A DNA stretch of 64,000 nt from assembly GCF_025567465.1 (NCBI RefSeq), contig NZ_JAOQKI010000003.1, positions 1 through 64,000 on the forward strand, written 5' to 3'. The first letter of the stretch is position 1. Each line of letters begins with the position of its first letter. This document shows positions 8,891 to 16,710 of this stretch, one piece after another. The notes under the pieces were generated by a model. That model had not been told where the DNA came from. It searched no databases and saw nothing but the letters and a program-made list of their open reading frames with translations. A program made the position numbers and the translations under genes. The DNA comes from Roseburia_C amylophila (lineage in GTDB: Bacteria > Bacillota > Clostridia > Lachnospirales > Lachnospiraceae).

Positions 8891-10108
8891 ATGAAATTAA
8901 AAGACACAGGATTAAGCGTACAGGACATTAAAGATAAAGTAAATAAATATATGATTGAAACATATGAGCGTTTTGATTTTCTGGCTGAGACAGCAGAGGG
9001 CATGTACCTCTATGATGAGAAAGGAACACCATATCTTGACTTCTATGCAGGAATCGCTGTTAACAATGCAGGAAACCGTAACCCGAAGGTAGTAGCAGCA
9101 GTCAAAGATCAGGTAGATGATATCATGCATACCTTCAACTATCCATATACCATTCCACAGGCACTGTTAGCAGAAAAAGTTTGTAAGACCCTTGGCATGG
9201 ATAAAATTTTCTATCAGAACTCCGGAACAGAAGCAAACGAAGCAATGATTAAAATGGCCCGTAAATATGGAATTGAAAAATACGGTCCAAATAAATATCA
9301 TATCGTAACTGCTAAAATGGGATTCCACGGAAGAACATTTGGAGCAATGTCAGCAACCGGTCAGCCGGGAAATGGCTGCCAGGTAGGATTCGGACCAATG
9401 ACTTACGGATTCTCCTATGCACCATACAATGACCTGGAGGCATTTAAAAATGCATGTACCGAAAATACAATCGCAATTATGATTGAACCGGTACAGGGTG
9501 AAGGCGGAGTACATCCGGCAACCATGGAATTCATGAAAGGCTTAAGAGAGTTTTGTGATGAGAAAGGAATGCTCTTATTATTAGATGAGGTACAGACCGG
9601 ATGGTGCAGAACCGGTGCAGTAATGTCCTATATGAATTATGGCGTAAAACCGGATATCGTATCCATGGCAAAAGGTCTTGGCGGCGGAATGCCAATCGGT
9701 GCAATCTGTGCAACGGAAGAGGTCGCCAAAGCATTTACACCTGGTTCCCATGGAACAACCTTTGGTGGACATCCAATCAGCTGTGCAGCAGCTTTGGCTG
9801 AGGTGGGGGAGCTCTTAGACAATGACTTAGCCGGAAATGCAAAGAAAATGGGAGACTATTTCTCAGCAAAATTAGAAAAATTACCACATGTCAAAGAAGT
9901 AAGACATCAGGGCTTATTAGTTGGTGTAGAATTTGATGATACCATTTCCGGTGTAGATGTAAAACATGGCTGCTTAGACAGAAAGCTTCTGATTACAGCT
10001 ATCGGTGCACATGTCATTCGTATGGTGCCGCCACTTATCGTATCCGCAGAAGAATGCGACAAGGCATATGCAATCATTGAAGAAACGGTAAAATCACTGG
10101 AAAAGTAA
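8891..10108 (+). CDS. Class III (PLP) aminotransferase, ArgD/GabT-like
   Basis: A 405-aa pyridoxal-phosphate enzyme of the acetylornithine / 4-aminobutyrate aminotransferase group. Visible motifs are NSGTEANEAMIK (cofactor phosphate region), HGRTFGAM, LLLDEVQTGWCRTG, and the Schiff-base lysine in SMAKGLGGGMPIGA. The ATG at 8891 has CAAGGAGG correctly spaced; an in-frame upstream start at 8822 lacks a good site. The context (APC permease, Fe-dependent alcohol dehydrogenase, PuuR-like regulator downstream) favours degradation of an omega-amine such as GABA over arginine synthesis, but sequence alone does not separate these. Confidence 0.88.
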   Translation: MKLKDTGLSVQDIKDKVNKYMIETYERFDFLAETAEGMYLYDEKGTPYLDFYAGIAVNNAGNRNPKVVAAVKDQVDDIMHTFNYPYTIPQALLAEKVCKTLGMDKIFYQNSGTEANEAMIKMARKYGIEKYGPNKYHIVTAKMGFHGRTFGAMSATGQPGNGCQVGFGPMTYGFSYAPYNDLEAFKNACTENTIAIMIEPVQGEGGVHPATMEFMKGLREFCDEKGMLLLLDEVQTGWCRTGAVMSYMNYGVKPDIVSMAKGLGGGMPIGAICATEEVAKAFTPGSHGTTFGGHPISCAAALAEVGELLDNDLAGNAKKMGDYFSAKLEKLPHVKEVRHQGLLVGVEFDDTISGVDVKHGCLDRKLLITAIGAHVIRMVPPLIVSAEECDKAYAIIEETVKSLEK

Positions 10109-10180
10109 GAAATTTAGGAATCCGTGTCCTTCAAACCGGGCACCGGAAGAATAACAGAAAGATAAAAATAAGAAATAGAA

Positions 10181-10224
10181 AAGACGAGGATGTCACAGAA
10201 AATAAGTGCGCCCTCGTCTTTTTT
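10181..10224 (+). terminator. Terminator downstream of the aminotransferase gene
   Basis: AAGACGAGG pairs with CCTCGTCTT, followed by a T run. Confidence 0.75.
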
Positions 10225-10242
10225 ATGCAGATAGTTGTCAGG

Positions 10243-10281
10243 CATCCATACGAAGCTGCCAGTGGCAGGTTCGTATGGATG
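10243..10281. repeat. 39-bp near-perfect palindrome upstream of kinase copy 2
   Basis: CATCCATACGAA at the left edge pairs with TTCGTATGGATG at the right, with an inner CTGCCA/TGGCAG stem; only one mismatch pair and one central base are unpaired. It lies 40 bp before the next start codon and is followed by A-rich rather than T-rich sequence, so it is not a typical + strand terminator. It may be an operator or a leader hairpin. Confidence 0.7.
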
Positions 10282-10321
10282 AGAAAAAACGCATGTATAT
10301 ACATTAAGGAAGGGAAGCAAA

Positions 10322-10927
10322 ATGGAACATCTTGTTATTACAATAGGATGCGAATATGGCGCAAAAGGAAATCAGATTGGGAAAAAGGTTGCACAGGATT
10401 TGGGCATCAAGTTTTATGACCGTGAAACGGTAGATGAGATTATCAAAGAAGTAGGAATTCCCAAAGATATTATGGAAAAGGTAGAAGAAGGAGTGACCAT
10501 TGCCGGTAAAGGAGCAGAAGGCGATGTCAGGGGCTCTTTCTCCAAATACGCTGATTTGACAGAACGTGCAATTCACGTCCAGAAAACAATTATTCGAAAA
10601 CTCGCAGCAAGAGAGTCCTGTGTGATTATAGGACGTTCTGCTGATTATATTTTAAAAGAACAAAAACCAATATTACGCATTTTCATTTATGCACCGGATG
10701 AAATACGGATAAAGAATGTAATGGAAAGCCACAATCTTTCGGCAGATGATGCAAAATTGCTGATTGTGGAAAAAGATAAACGTTATCACAAAAGACATAT
10801 GGCACTGACCGGAAGCAATCGTGGAGACAGACATAACAGGGATATGCTGATTAACAGCGATTTGCTGGGTGTGGATGGAACTGCACAGTTGATTGAAGAA
10901 GTAGCCGGAAAAGTATTTCAGGAATAG
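10322..10927 (+). CDS. Cytidylate-kinase-like family protein (copy 2)
   Basis: A 201-aa Cytidylate_kin2-type protein, paralogous to the one at 3994. It shares a P-loop-like EYGAKGNQIGKK segment and the ESCVIIGRSADYIL block, also positioned about residues 98-112. The substrate is unknown. It lies 12 bp before an APC permease gene in the same transcription unit, repeating the kinase-next-to-amino-acid-transporter arrangement seen at 3.2-4.7 kb. GGAAGGGA precedes the ATG. Confidence 0.78.
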   Translation: MEHLVITIGCEYGAKGNQIGKKVAQDLGIKFYDRETVDEIIKEVGIPKDIMEKVEEGVTIAGKGAEGDVRGSFSKYADLTERAIHVQKTIIRKLAARESCVIIGRSADYILKEQKPILRIFIYAPDEIRIKNVMESHNLSADDAKLLIVEKDKRYHKRHMALTGSNRGDRHNRDMLINSDLLGVDGTAQLIEEVAGKVFQE

Positions 10928-10939
10928 GAGGTAGTAAAT

Positions 10940-12463
10940 ATGGAACAGAAGAAAACAGAATTCAATAAAGTATTTAATGCCTGGGATATTCTTGTCATTG
11001 CATTTGGTGCCATGATTGGATGGGGCTGGGTCGTATCCTCCGGTGGCTGGATTCAGAAAGGCGGAGTTCTTGGAGCAGCTATCGGATTTGTTCTTGGTGG
11101 AATCATGATATTCTTTGTGGGATTGACTTATGCAGAACTTACAGCAGCCATGCCACAGTGTGGTGGTGAGCATGTGTTCAGTTACCGGGCAATGGGCTCA
11201 AATGGTTCCTTTATCTGTACATGGGCAATCGTTCTGGGATATGTCGGAGTTACCTGCTTTGAAGCATGTGCATTTCCAACGATTCTGACCTATCTCTGGT
11301 CGGGATTTTTAAAGGGATATCTTTATACGGTAGCTGGATTTGATATCTATGCTTCCTGGCTGATTGTAGCAATTATCGTTGCATTTTTAATTATGATAAT
11401 AAATATTTTTGGAGCCAAAACAGCAGCTATTTTACAGACCATTCTTACTATTATCATTGGTGGAGCAGGGATTTTGTTGATTGTTGCATCCGTCATCAAT
11501 GGAAGTGTGGATAATCTTAACGGACAGATGTTTGCCGGCACATCAACCGGAGGTGGAATCAAGGCAGTACTCAGTGTTGCGGTGTTATCTCCATTTTATT
11601 TTATCGGATTTGATGTTATCCCGCAGGCGGCAGAGGAAATCAATGTTCCACCGAAGAAAATTGGAAAAATGCTGATATTATCTGTTGTACTGGCAGTGCT
11701 GTTTTACTCGCTGGTTATCATTGCAGTAGGTCTGGTATTAAAGCCGGATGCCATTGCAGCATCACAGACAGGAACCGGTCTTGTAACCGCAGATGCCATG
11801 GCAGTAGCATTTAAAACATCGGTCATGGCAAAAGTAATTATTGTTGGTGGAATGTGCGGAATCATTACTTCCTGGAACTCCTTTATGATTGGTGGTTCCC
11901 GTGCTTTATATTCCATGGCAGAATCCTATATGATTCCAAGAACTTTTGCAAAACTTCATCCAAAGCATAAGACCCCGTTAAATGCATTAATCCTGATGGG
12001 AATTCTTACGATGTTAGCCCCCTTTGCGGGACGTGTCATGATGGTATGGATTTGTGATGCAGGTAACTTTGGATGCTGTCTTGCCTATTGTATGGTATCC
12101 ATTTCATTTCTGATTTTAAGAAAGAAAGAACCGGATATGCCTCGTCCGTATAAAGTGCCTGGTTATAAATTTGTGGGTGTAATGGCAGTCTTAATGTCAG
12201 GATTTATGGTATGCATGTACTGCATTCCGGGAACCGGCGGCAGCCTGATTCTTCCGGAATGGTTGATGGTTGGAGCCTGGAGCTTGCTTGGTGTTGTATT
12301 CTTTGTAATCTGTAAAAAGAAATACAAAGAGTCCTTTGGCAGTCTGGTACAGCTTATTTCAGATGAAGATGCAGCAACATTGATGCCGGGGGCAGATGAT
12401 GTGGAGCTGGATCAGGTAATCGATGTGGCAATCGACCGTGTATTGGCGCGGCTGGCAGGATAA
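10940..12463 (+). CDS. APC-family amino acid/polyamine permease
   Basis: A 507-aa integral membrane protein with about twelve hydrophobic segments and the APC hallmark GAMIGWGWVVSSGGWIQKGG in the first segment, which binds the substrate backbone in this family. LSPFYFIGFDVIPQAAEEI corresponds to the conserved TM6 region. The C-terminal 60 residues are hydrophilic and acidic. It is translated from GGAGG just after the kinase gene. Neighbouring aminotransferase and dehydrogenase genes suggest the substrate is an amine or amino acid degraded by them; this is inference. Confidence 0.88.
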   Translation: MEQKKTEFNKVFNAWDILVIAFGAMIGWGWVVSSGGWIQKGGVLGAAIGFVLGGIMIFFVGLTYAELTAAMPQCGGEHVFSYRAMGSNGSFICTWAIVLGYVGVTCFEACAFPTILTYLWSGFLKGYLYTVAGFDIYASWLIVAIIVAFLIMIINIFGAKTAAILQTILTIIIGGAGILLIVASVINGSVDNLNGQMFAGTSTGGGIKAVLSVAVLSPFYFIGFDVIPQAAEEINVPPKKIGKMLILSVVLAVLFYSLVIIAVGLVLKPDAIAASQTGTGLVTADAMAVAFKTSVMAKVIIVGGMCGIITSWNSFMIGGSRALYSMAESYMIPRTFAKLHPKHKTPLNALILMGILTMLAPFAGRVMMVWICDAGNFGCCLAYCMVSISFLILRKKEPDMPRPYKVPGYKFVGVMAVLMSGFMVCMYCIPGTGGSLILPEWLMVGAWSLLGVVFFVICKKKYKESFGSLVQLISDEDAATLMPGADDVELDQVIDVAIDRVLARLAG

Positions 12464-12549
12464 TGGAATGTATAGAGTGAAGAAAGCAGAATATAGAAAA
12501 GTCGAGTAGTAAGTTCTGAAAATACCGACAGAAAATGAGAGGAAAAGCT

Positions 12550-13734
12550 ATGAACGAATTTAATTTTTCAGTACCACAGAATATTATTGTAGGAAGAGGC
12601 TCTATGGCAAAACTTCCGGAAGTTGCAAAAAAAATGGGTGGAAAGCATGCGTTTATCATATCCGGACCGCATCTTAAGAAGATGGGACTGGTGGAGAAAG
12701 CTGCAGAATCTTTAAGAGCCGAAGGAATTTTGGTGGATGACTTTACGGATATCGAAGGAAATCCTTCCGTTACAACCGTGGAAGCAGCGACAGAAGCATT
12801 TCAGGCTTCCGGGGCAGACTTTATCGTAGCTTTTGGCGGCGGTTCTCCGATGGATGTAGCAAAGGCAGTCGGTGTAGTAGCAAAATACGGTGGAAGCATT
12901 ACCGAATATGAAGGGGCACATAAAGTGCCGGGCAAAATTATTCCATTGGTGGCACTACCGACTACAGCAGGAACCGGTTCTGAGGTAACAGCATTTTCTG
13001 TAATTACAGACCACAGCAGAGACTATAAACTGACGGTATTTTCTTATGAACTGCTGCCGGCATATGCTATTCTGGACGCAGACCTGATTACAACGGCACC
13101 AGCCAGTGTGGCGGCAGCCTGCGGAATTGATGCATTTATCCATGCAGAAGAGGCGTATATTTCAACTGCGGCTTCTCCATTTTCCGACGCCATGGCAGAA
13201 AAAGCAATGGAGCTCATCGGAGAAAATATCCGGAGATTTGTGGCAAACCGCACCGATGTGGAGGCGGCAGAGGCAATGATGGTAGGCTCACTGTTTGCTG
13301 GAATTGCATTTTCTTTTGCAAGACTTGGAAATGTACATGCCATGAGCCATCCGGTCAGTGCATTTTTTGATGTGCCACACGGAGTTGCCAATGCAGTATT
13401 GCTTCCGGTAGTAGCGGAGTATAATGCCTTAGCTGACCATGGAAGGTATTATAAAATTTATAACTACATCAGTGAAATTCCGGCCTATGAAGATGAATTT
13501 GAACCGATGATGTTAGTGGATGCCATCCGTTCCTTATGCAAAGCCATCGGAATTCCGGCAAATCTTACGGAAGCCATCAATCAGGCAGGCAAAACAGGAA
13601 GCATCAGCCGGGAGACCATCGAAGAGAAAATAGAAGCAATGGCAGCAGATGCCATGAAGAGCGGCAATATTGCAGTGAACCCACGGTCATCCCGTCAGTG
13701 TGATATAGAAATGTTATACCGCAAGGCACTGTAA
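12550..13734 (+). CDS. Iron-containing alcohol dehydrogenase
   Basis: A 394-aa family III NAD(P)-dependent dehydrogenase. It shows the nucleotide-binding FGGGSPMDVAKAV, the PTTAGTGSEVT motif, and metal ligands in CGIDAFIHAEEAY and GNVHAMSHPVSAFFDVPHG. The ATG at 12550 follows GAGAGGAAAAGCT; an in-frame start at 12535 lies inside that site. Such enzymes reduce aldehydes, including succinate semialdehyde to 4-hydroxybutyrate. With the aminotransferase at 8891 this could complete an amine fermentation route, but the substrate is not proven. Confidence 0.88.
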   Translation: MNEFNFSVPQNIIVGRGSMAKLPEVAKKMGGKHAFIISGPHLKKMGLVEKAAESLRAEGILVDDFTDIEGNPSVTTVEAATEAFQASGADFIVAFGGGSPMDVAKAVGVVAKYGGSITEYEGAHKVPGKIIPLVALPTTAGTGSEVTAFSVITDHSRDYKLTVFSYELLPAYAILDADLITTAPASVAAACGIDAFIHAEEAYISTAASPFSDAMAEKAMELIGENIRRFVANRTDVEAAEAMMVGSLFAGIAFSFARLGNVHAMSHPVSAFFDVPHGVANAVLLPVVAEYNALADHGRYYKIYNYISEIPAYEDEFEPMMLVDAIRSLCKAIGIPANLTEAINQAGKTGSISRETIEEKIEAMAADAMKSGNIAVNPRSSRQCDIEMLYRKAL

Positions 13735-13771
13735 AATAGATATCTTTATCAAAAACATCGGTTAATATCAT

Positions 13772-13826
13772 AAAAATTTGATGCGAAAAGTTTGATGTAA
13801 AAAATTTGAAGTGAAAGTTTCAAATG
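13772..13826 (+). repeat. Short tandem repeat, units of about 14 bp (AAAAGTTTGATGT-like)
   Basis: Four degenerate units (AAAATTTGATGCG, AAAGTTTGATGTA and variants) lie directly upstream of the XRE-cupin gene. The unit matches that of the array at 4660-4726. Confidence 0.55.
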
Positions 13827-13843
13827 GAAAGAGAGGAAAATGT

Positions 13844-14407
13844 ATGGATTACCTGTCACACAATGTATCGGAAAATTTAAAGAGACTGCGTCAGTCCAAG
13901 GGAATGAGTCTTGATCAGGTGGCAGAGCAGACCGGTGTAAGTAAGAGTATGCTGGCACAGATTGAAAAGGGAACGGCAAATCCATCATTGGGTGTACTTG
14001 GAAAGATTACAAGCGGACTGCGGATTGAATTTCAGACTTTAATTGAAGCTCCCCGTGTGGATTTCTGTCTGGTGAAGCCGGAAGAAATGATTCCAACCAA
14101 GGAACTGGAGGGACAGTATAAGGTCTTTACCTGCTTTCCATTTGAGGACTCCCAGTCCGTAGAAATCTACCGGATTGACGTAGAGCCGGGCGGTGTATAC
14201 ACCAGTGGAAGCCACGGTGAGCGGACGAGAGAATATATTACGGTAATTGACGGCGCGCTGACCATAGAATGCCATGACCACAGCCAGAAGGTGGAAAAGA
14301 GCCAGGTCTACAAATTTGAAACAGACCAGCCGCACATTTACCGGAATGAAGGAAGTGAGCGGGCAAGCTGTATGTGCTTTTTCTTAGACTATACAAATAT
14401 TCGATAA
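13844..14407 (+). CDS. XRE-family regulator with C-terminal cupin (PuuR-like)
   Basis: A 187-aa regulator with an N-terminal XRE helix-turn-helix (about residues 8-65, including LDQVAEQTGVSKSMLAQIEKG) and a C-terminal cupin_2 domain (about 110-185, with the turn GGVYTSGSHGERTREYITVI). This layout is shared with PuuR, the putrescine utilisation repressor, and other small-molecule-sensing regulators. The ATG at 13844 follows GAGAGGAAAATGT. It closes the aminotransferase-permease-dehydrogenase cluster and is the natural candidate to control it. Confidence 0.87.
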   Translation: MDYLSHNVSENLKRLRQSKGMSLDQVAEQTGVSKSMLAQIEKGTANPSLGVLGKITSGLRIEFQTLIEAPRVDFCLVKPEEMIPTKELEGQYKVFTCFPFEDSQSVEIYRIDVEPGGVYTSGSHGERTREYITVIDGALTIECHDHSQKVEKSQVYKFETDQPHIYRNEGSERASCMCFFLDYTNIR

Positions 14408-14413
14408 ATGTAG

Positions 14414-14943
14414 CAGGCAATTGCGAAAGAGGTAGAATATTTGGAGTAAAGGAATTTTGAGGTATTTCATGTACGTTGATTTTCAGATGATGAAATACCA
14501 CAGTTCTAAAATGCGTGTTTTTCTTTTGGTCATAAAAACAGTCTTTCCAATGTTTGCCAGAATCACTGCACGGTTCGTCGAAGTACAGATGCCTGATAAG
14601 GGCTGTTAGGGGCACTTGGAATTTCGTCTGGCAACGGGCAACGCTGGTACAGGGATGTACCAGCGAGGCACAATTGAACATGGATGTGAATTTGTGCCGG
14701 TTGCCAGATGAAATTAAGATGATATCGAAATTCCCAGTGCCCCTTGCAGGCATTATGTGGCATCTGTTCTCGACGGACAGTGCAGCGATTCTGACAAAGC
14801 AACCGGAAAGACAGTTTACCAGCAAGAAAAACACGCATTCTAAGAACTGTTGGCATTTCACATCTAAGAAAATCAGCTGTACATGGAAAGCCTCAAAATT
14901 TTTTGCTCAAAATCTTTCTCAATCCCTCATTCACAATTGCCTG
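14414..14943. repeat. 530-bp foldback element (long imperfect palindrome)
   Basis: The two halves are reverse complements over almost their full length. The ends are CAGGCAATTG and CAATTGCCTG; paired internal blocks include AATGCGTGTTTTTCTT (left, near 14510) with its complement near 14825, and a GGGGCACT.GGAATTTCG block with its complement near 14735. The centre is a perfect hairpin, CGCTGGTACA with TGTACCAGCG, at 14642-14665. The right arm is about 40 nt longer through internal loops. No transposase is encoded. ORFs of 136 and 207 codons inside it are symmetry shadows. It fills most of the 879-bp gene-free gap. It resembles a MITE or a long hairpin RNA. Confidence 0.85.
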
Positions 14944-15018
14944 GAATATTTATGGAAGAAATAGAATAAAAAAATATATATTTTACAAAGATTATACAAA
15001 TATCAGACAAAGCAAATC

Positions 15019-15047
15019 TTGACTTGATTCATTCCGAGGATTAGAAT
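15019..15047 (+). promoter_or_regulatory. Sigma-A-like promoter of mgtE
   Basis: TTGACT (15019-15024), a 17-bp spacer and TAGAAT (15042-15047). Transcription would start near 15054, giving a leader of about 230 nt. Confidence 0.72.
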
Positions 15048-15079
15048 GGAAAAAAAGAATGAATTAGGAGGTGAAATGC

Positions 15080-15197
15080 ATGGACAGTTGCGATAGTACT
15101 GGGCGAAGTAGTATCTGCGGTGGCAGACAGAAGATGATTTTGGCGCAATTGGCCATGGATTTCAGGTAAGAATCCATACAGGACAATTGCTCTTTTT
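15080..15197 (+). promoter_or_regulatory. Structured leader with riboswitch architecture upstream of mgtE
   Basis: A closing stem P1 pairs 15080-15092 with 15144-15156 (13 positions, one mismatch, one G-U). Inside are three hairpins: 15093-15114 with loop GGGCGA, CTGC-GGTG-GCAG (15115-15126), and a weaker stem at 15128-15143, giving a four-way junction. The 3' strand of P1 overlaps a terminator: CAATTG (15146-15151) pairs with CAATTG (15184-15189), ATGGATT with AATCCAT, then TCTTTTT. Folding P1 would prevent termination, so a ligand should switch mgtE on. The layout resembles the metal-sensing NiCo (czcD) class; consensus residues could not be checked. A 29-codon ORF with AGGAGG (15080-15169) overlaps it. 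Confidence 0.65.
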
Positions 15198-15286
15198 ACG
15201 CTGGAAATGCGATATGTGTTTCCTGTAATTGTGCGGGTATCATCGGGACTGCTGCCGCAGGAAAATGATATAAGGAGGCAGAAGCA

Positions 15287-16678
15287 GTGGACGAGAAATT
15301 AAAAGAGCAGAATTATGTAGAAGAGTTAATAGAGATAATCCGTAGTACGAAGAGCAATGAGGAACTGCGGGATAAATTATCCGATTATCATGAAAATGAT
15401 ATTGCGGATGCATTTGTGCGTCTGGATGAAGAAGAACGAAAGAGATTATACCCAATCCTGGGAGCGGAACAGGTTGCGGAAATCTTTACTTATATTGATG
15501 ACCCGGATCTGTATCTGAATGAATTGGATCTGGATAAAGCGGCACGGGTTATTTCCTACATGGACTCCGATGATGCGGTAGATGTCTTAGACGAACTGGA
15601 TGATTCCAAGCAGGCACAGCTGGTAGAGTTACTGGATGAAGAATCCAGTCATGACATTAAGATGATTCAGTCCTATGAGGATGACGAAATTGGTAGCAAG
15701 ATGACCACGAACTTCATTGTGATTAAGAATGATCTTACCATCCGGCAGGCTATGCGGGAGCTGATTCGTCAGGCGGGAGAAAATGATAACATTTTGACAG
15801 TTTATGTTACCGATGAAGCAGGCAAATTCTATGGAGCCATCGATTTAAAGGACTTAATCATTGCCCGTGAAAATAATGCACTGGAAGATATCATCAGTAC
15901 ATCTTATCCGTATTTGCGGGATCATGAACAGATCAGTGAATGTATCGAGCGAATGAAGGACTATGCAGAGGACTCCATTCCGGTACTGGATGAAAATGAT
16001 GAAATCTTAGGTGTTATCACATCTCAGGATATCGTAGAAGTTGTGGATGATGAGATGGGTGATGACTACGCAAAGTTAGCAGGTCTGACCGCCGAAGAAG
16101 ATTTACAGGAAACGCTGGTAGAGAGTATGAAGAAACGTCTGCCATGGCTGATTATCTTACTGGTACTTGGCATGGGCGTATCTTCTGTAGTGGGGATTTT
16201 TGAGACCGTTGTAGCCGTAATTCCAATTGTCATGTGTTTCCAGTCGCTGATACTTGACATGGCAGGAAATGTCGGAACACAGTCGCTGGCTGTAACCATT
16301 CGTGTACTGGTAGATGAAAATCTTACATCAAAACAGAAGCGTCATCTGGTAGGAAAAGAAATGCGTGTTGGGTTTATGAACGGGCTTTTTCTGGGGATAC
16401 TGGCATTTTCCTTTATCGGATTATATGTCTGGTTGTTAAAGAATAATCCGGTGAGTCATGCATTTATTATTTCAGGATGCGTGGGCCTTGCACTGATGAT
16501 AGCAATGGTAATATCAAGCCTTGTGGGAACCTTGATTCCAATGCTTTTTCATAAGATTAAGATTGATCCGGCAGTGGCATCTGGTCCATTGATTACCACA
16601 ATTAATGACCTGGTAGCAGTAGTAACCTATTATGGATTAGTCTGGCTGCTGTTGATAGATGTATTGCATTTTGCATAG
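15287..16678 (+). CDS. mgtE: MgtE-type magnesium transporter
   Basis: A 463-aa protein with the full MgtE layout: an acidic N-terminal superhelical domain (about 10-125), a pair of CBS domains (about 130-255, including VITSQDIVEVVDDEMGDDY), a connecting helix and a membrane domain of five hydrophobic segments (about 285-460) with the conserved GNVGTQSLAVTIR and PAVASGPLITTINDL motifs. Translation starts at GTG (15287), preceded by AAGGAGG; no better ATG exists. MgtE proteins are gated Mg2+ channels, some also passing Co2+. Expression is probably controlled by the structured leader. Confidence 0.93.
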   Translation: MDEKLKEQNYVEELIEIIRSTKSNEELRDKLSDYHENDIADAFVRLDEEERKRLYPILGAEQVAEIFTYIDDPDLYLNELDLDKAARVISYMDSDDAVDVLDELDDSKQAQLVELLDEESSHDIKMIQSYEDDEIGSKMTTNFIVIKNDLTIRQAMRELIRQAGENDNILTVYVTDEAGKFYGAIDLKDLIIARENNALEDIISTSYPYLRDHEQISECIERMKDYAEDSIPVLDENDEILGVITSQDIVEVVDDEMGDDYAKLAGLTAEEDLQETLVESMKKRLPWLIILLVLGMGVSSVVGIFETVVAVIPIVMCFQSLILDMAGNVGTQSLAVTIRVLVDENLTSKQKRHLVGKEMRVGFMNGLFLGILAFSFIGLYVWLLKNNPVSHAFIISGCVGLALMIAMVISSLVGTLIPMLFHKIKIDPAVASGPLITTINDLVAVVTYYGLVWLLLIDVLHFA

Positions 16679-16710
16679 CATAAAACCTTAGGATGACGAG
16701 GAAATAAAGG

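Noticed and set aside
14238..14964. ORFs of 136 aa (+) and 207/97 aa (-) in the foldback region
   Set aside because: They run through both arms of a palindrome, lack ribosome binding sites and show no protein family; each is mirrored on the other strand.
15080..15169. 29-codon ORF with AGGAGG upstream, in the mgtE leader
   Set aside because: Not called as a gene because it coincides with a well-pairing structured domain and its peptide has no recognisable features; kept as an alternative in the leader finding.
15080..15197. M-box magnesium riboswitch
   Set aside because: An obvious guess before mgtE, but the conserved M-box boxes I know (for example GGTGAGGCTCC) are absent and the junction layout differs.
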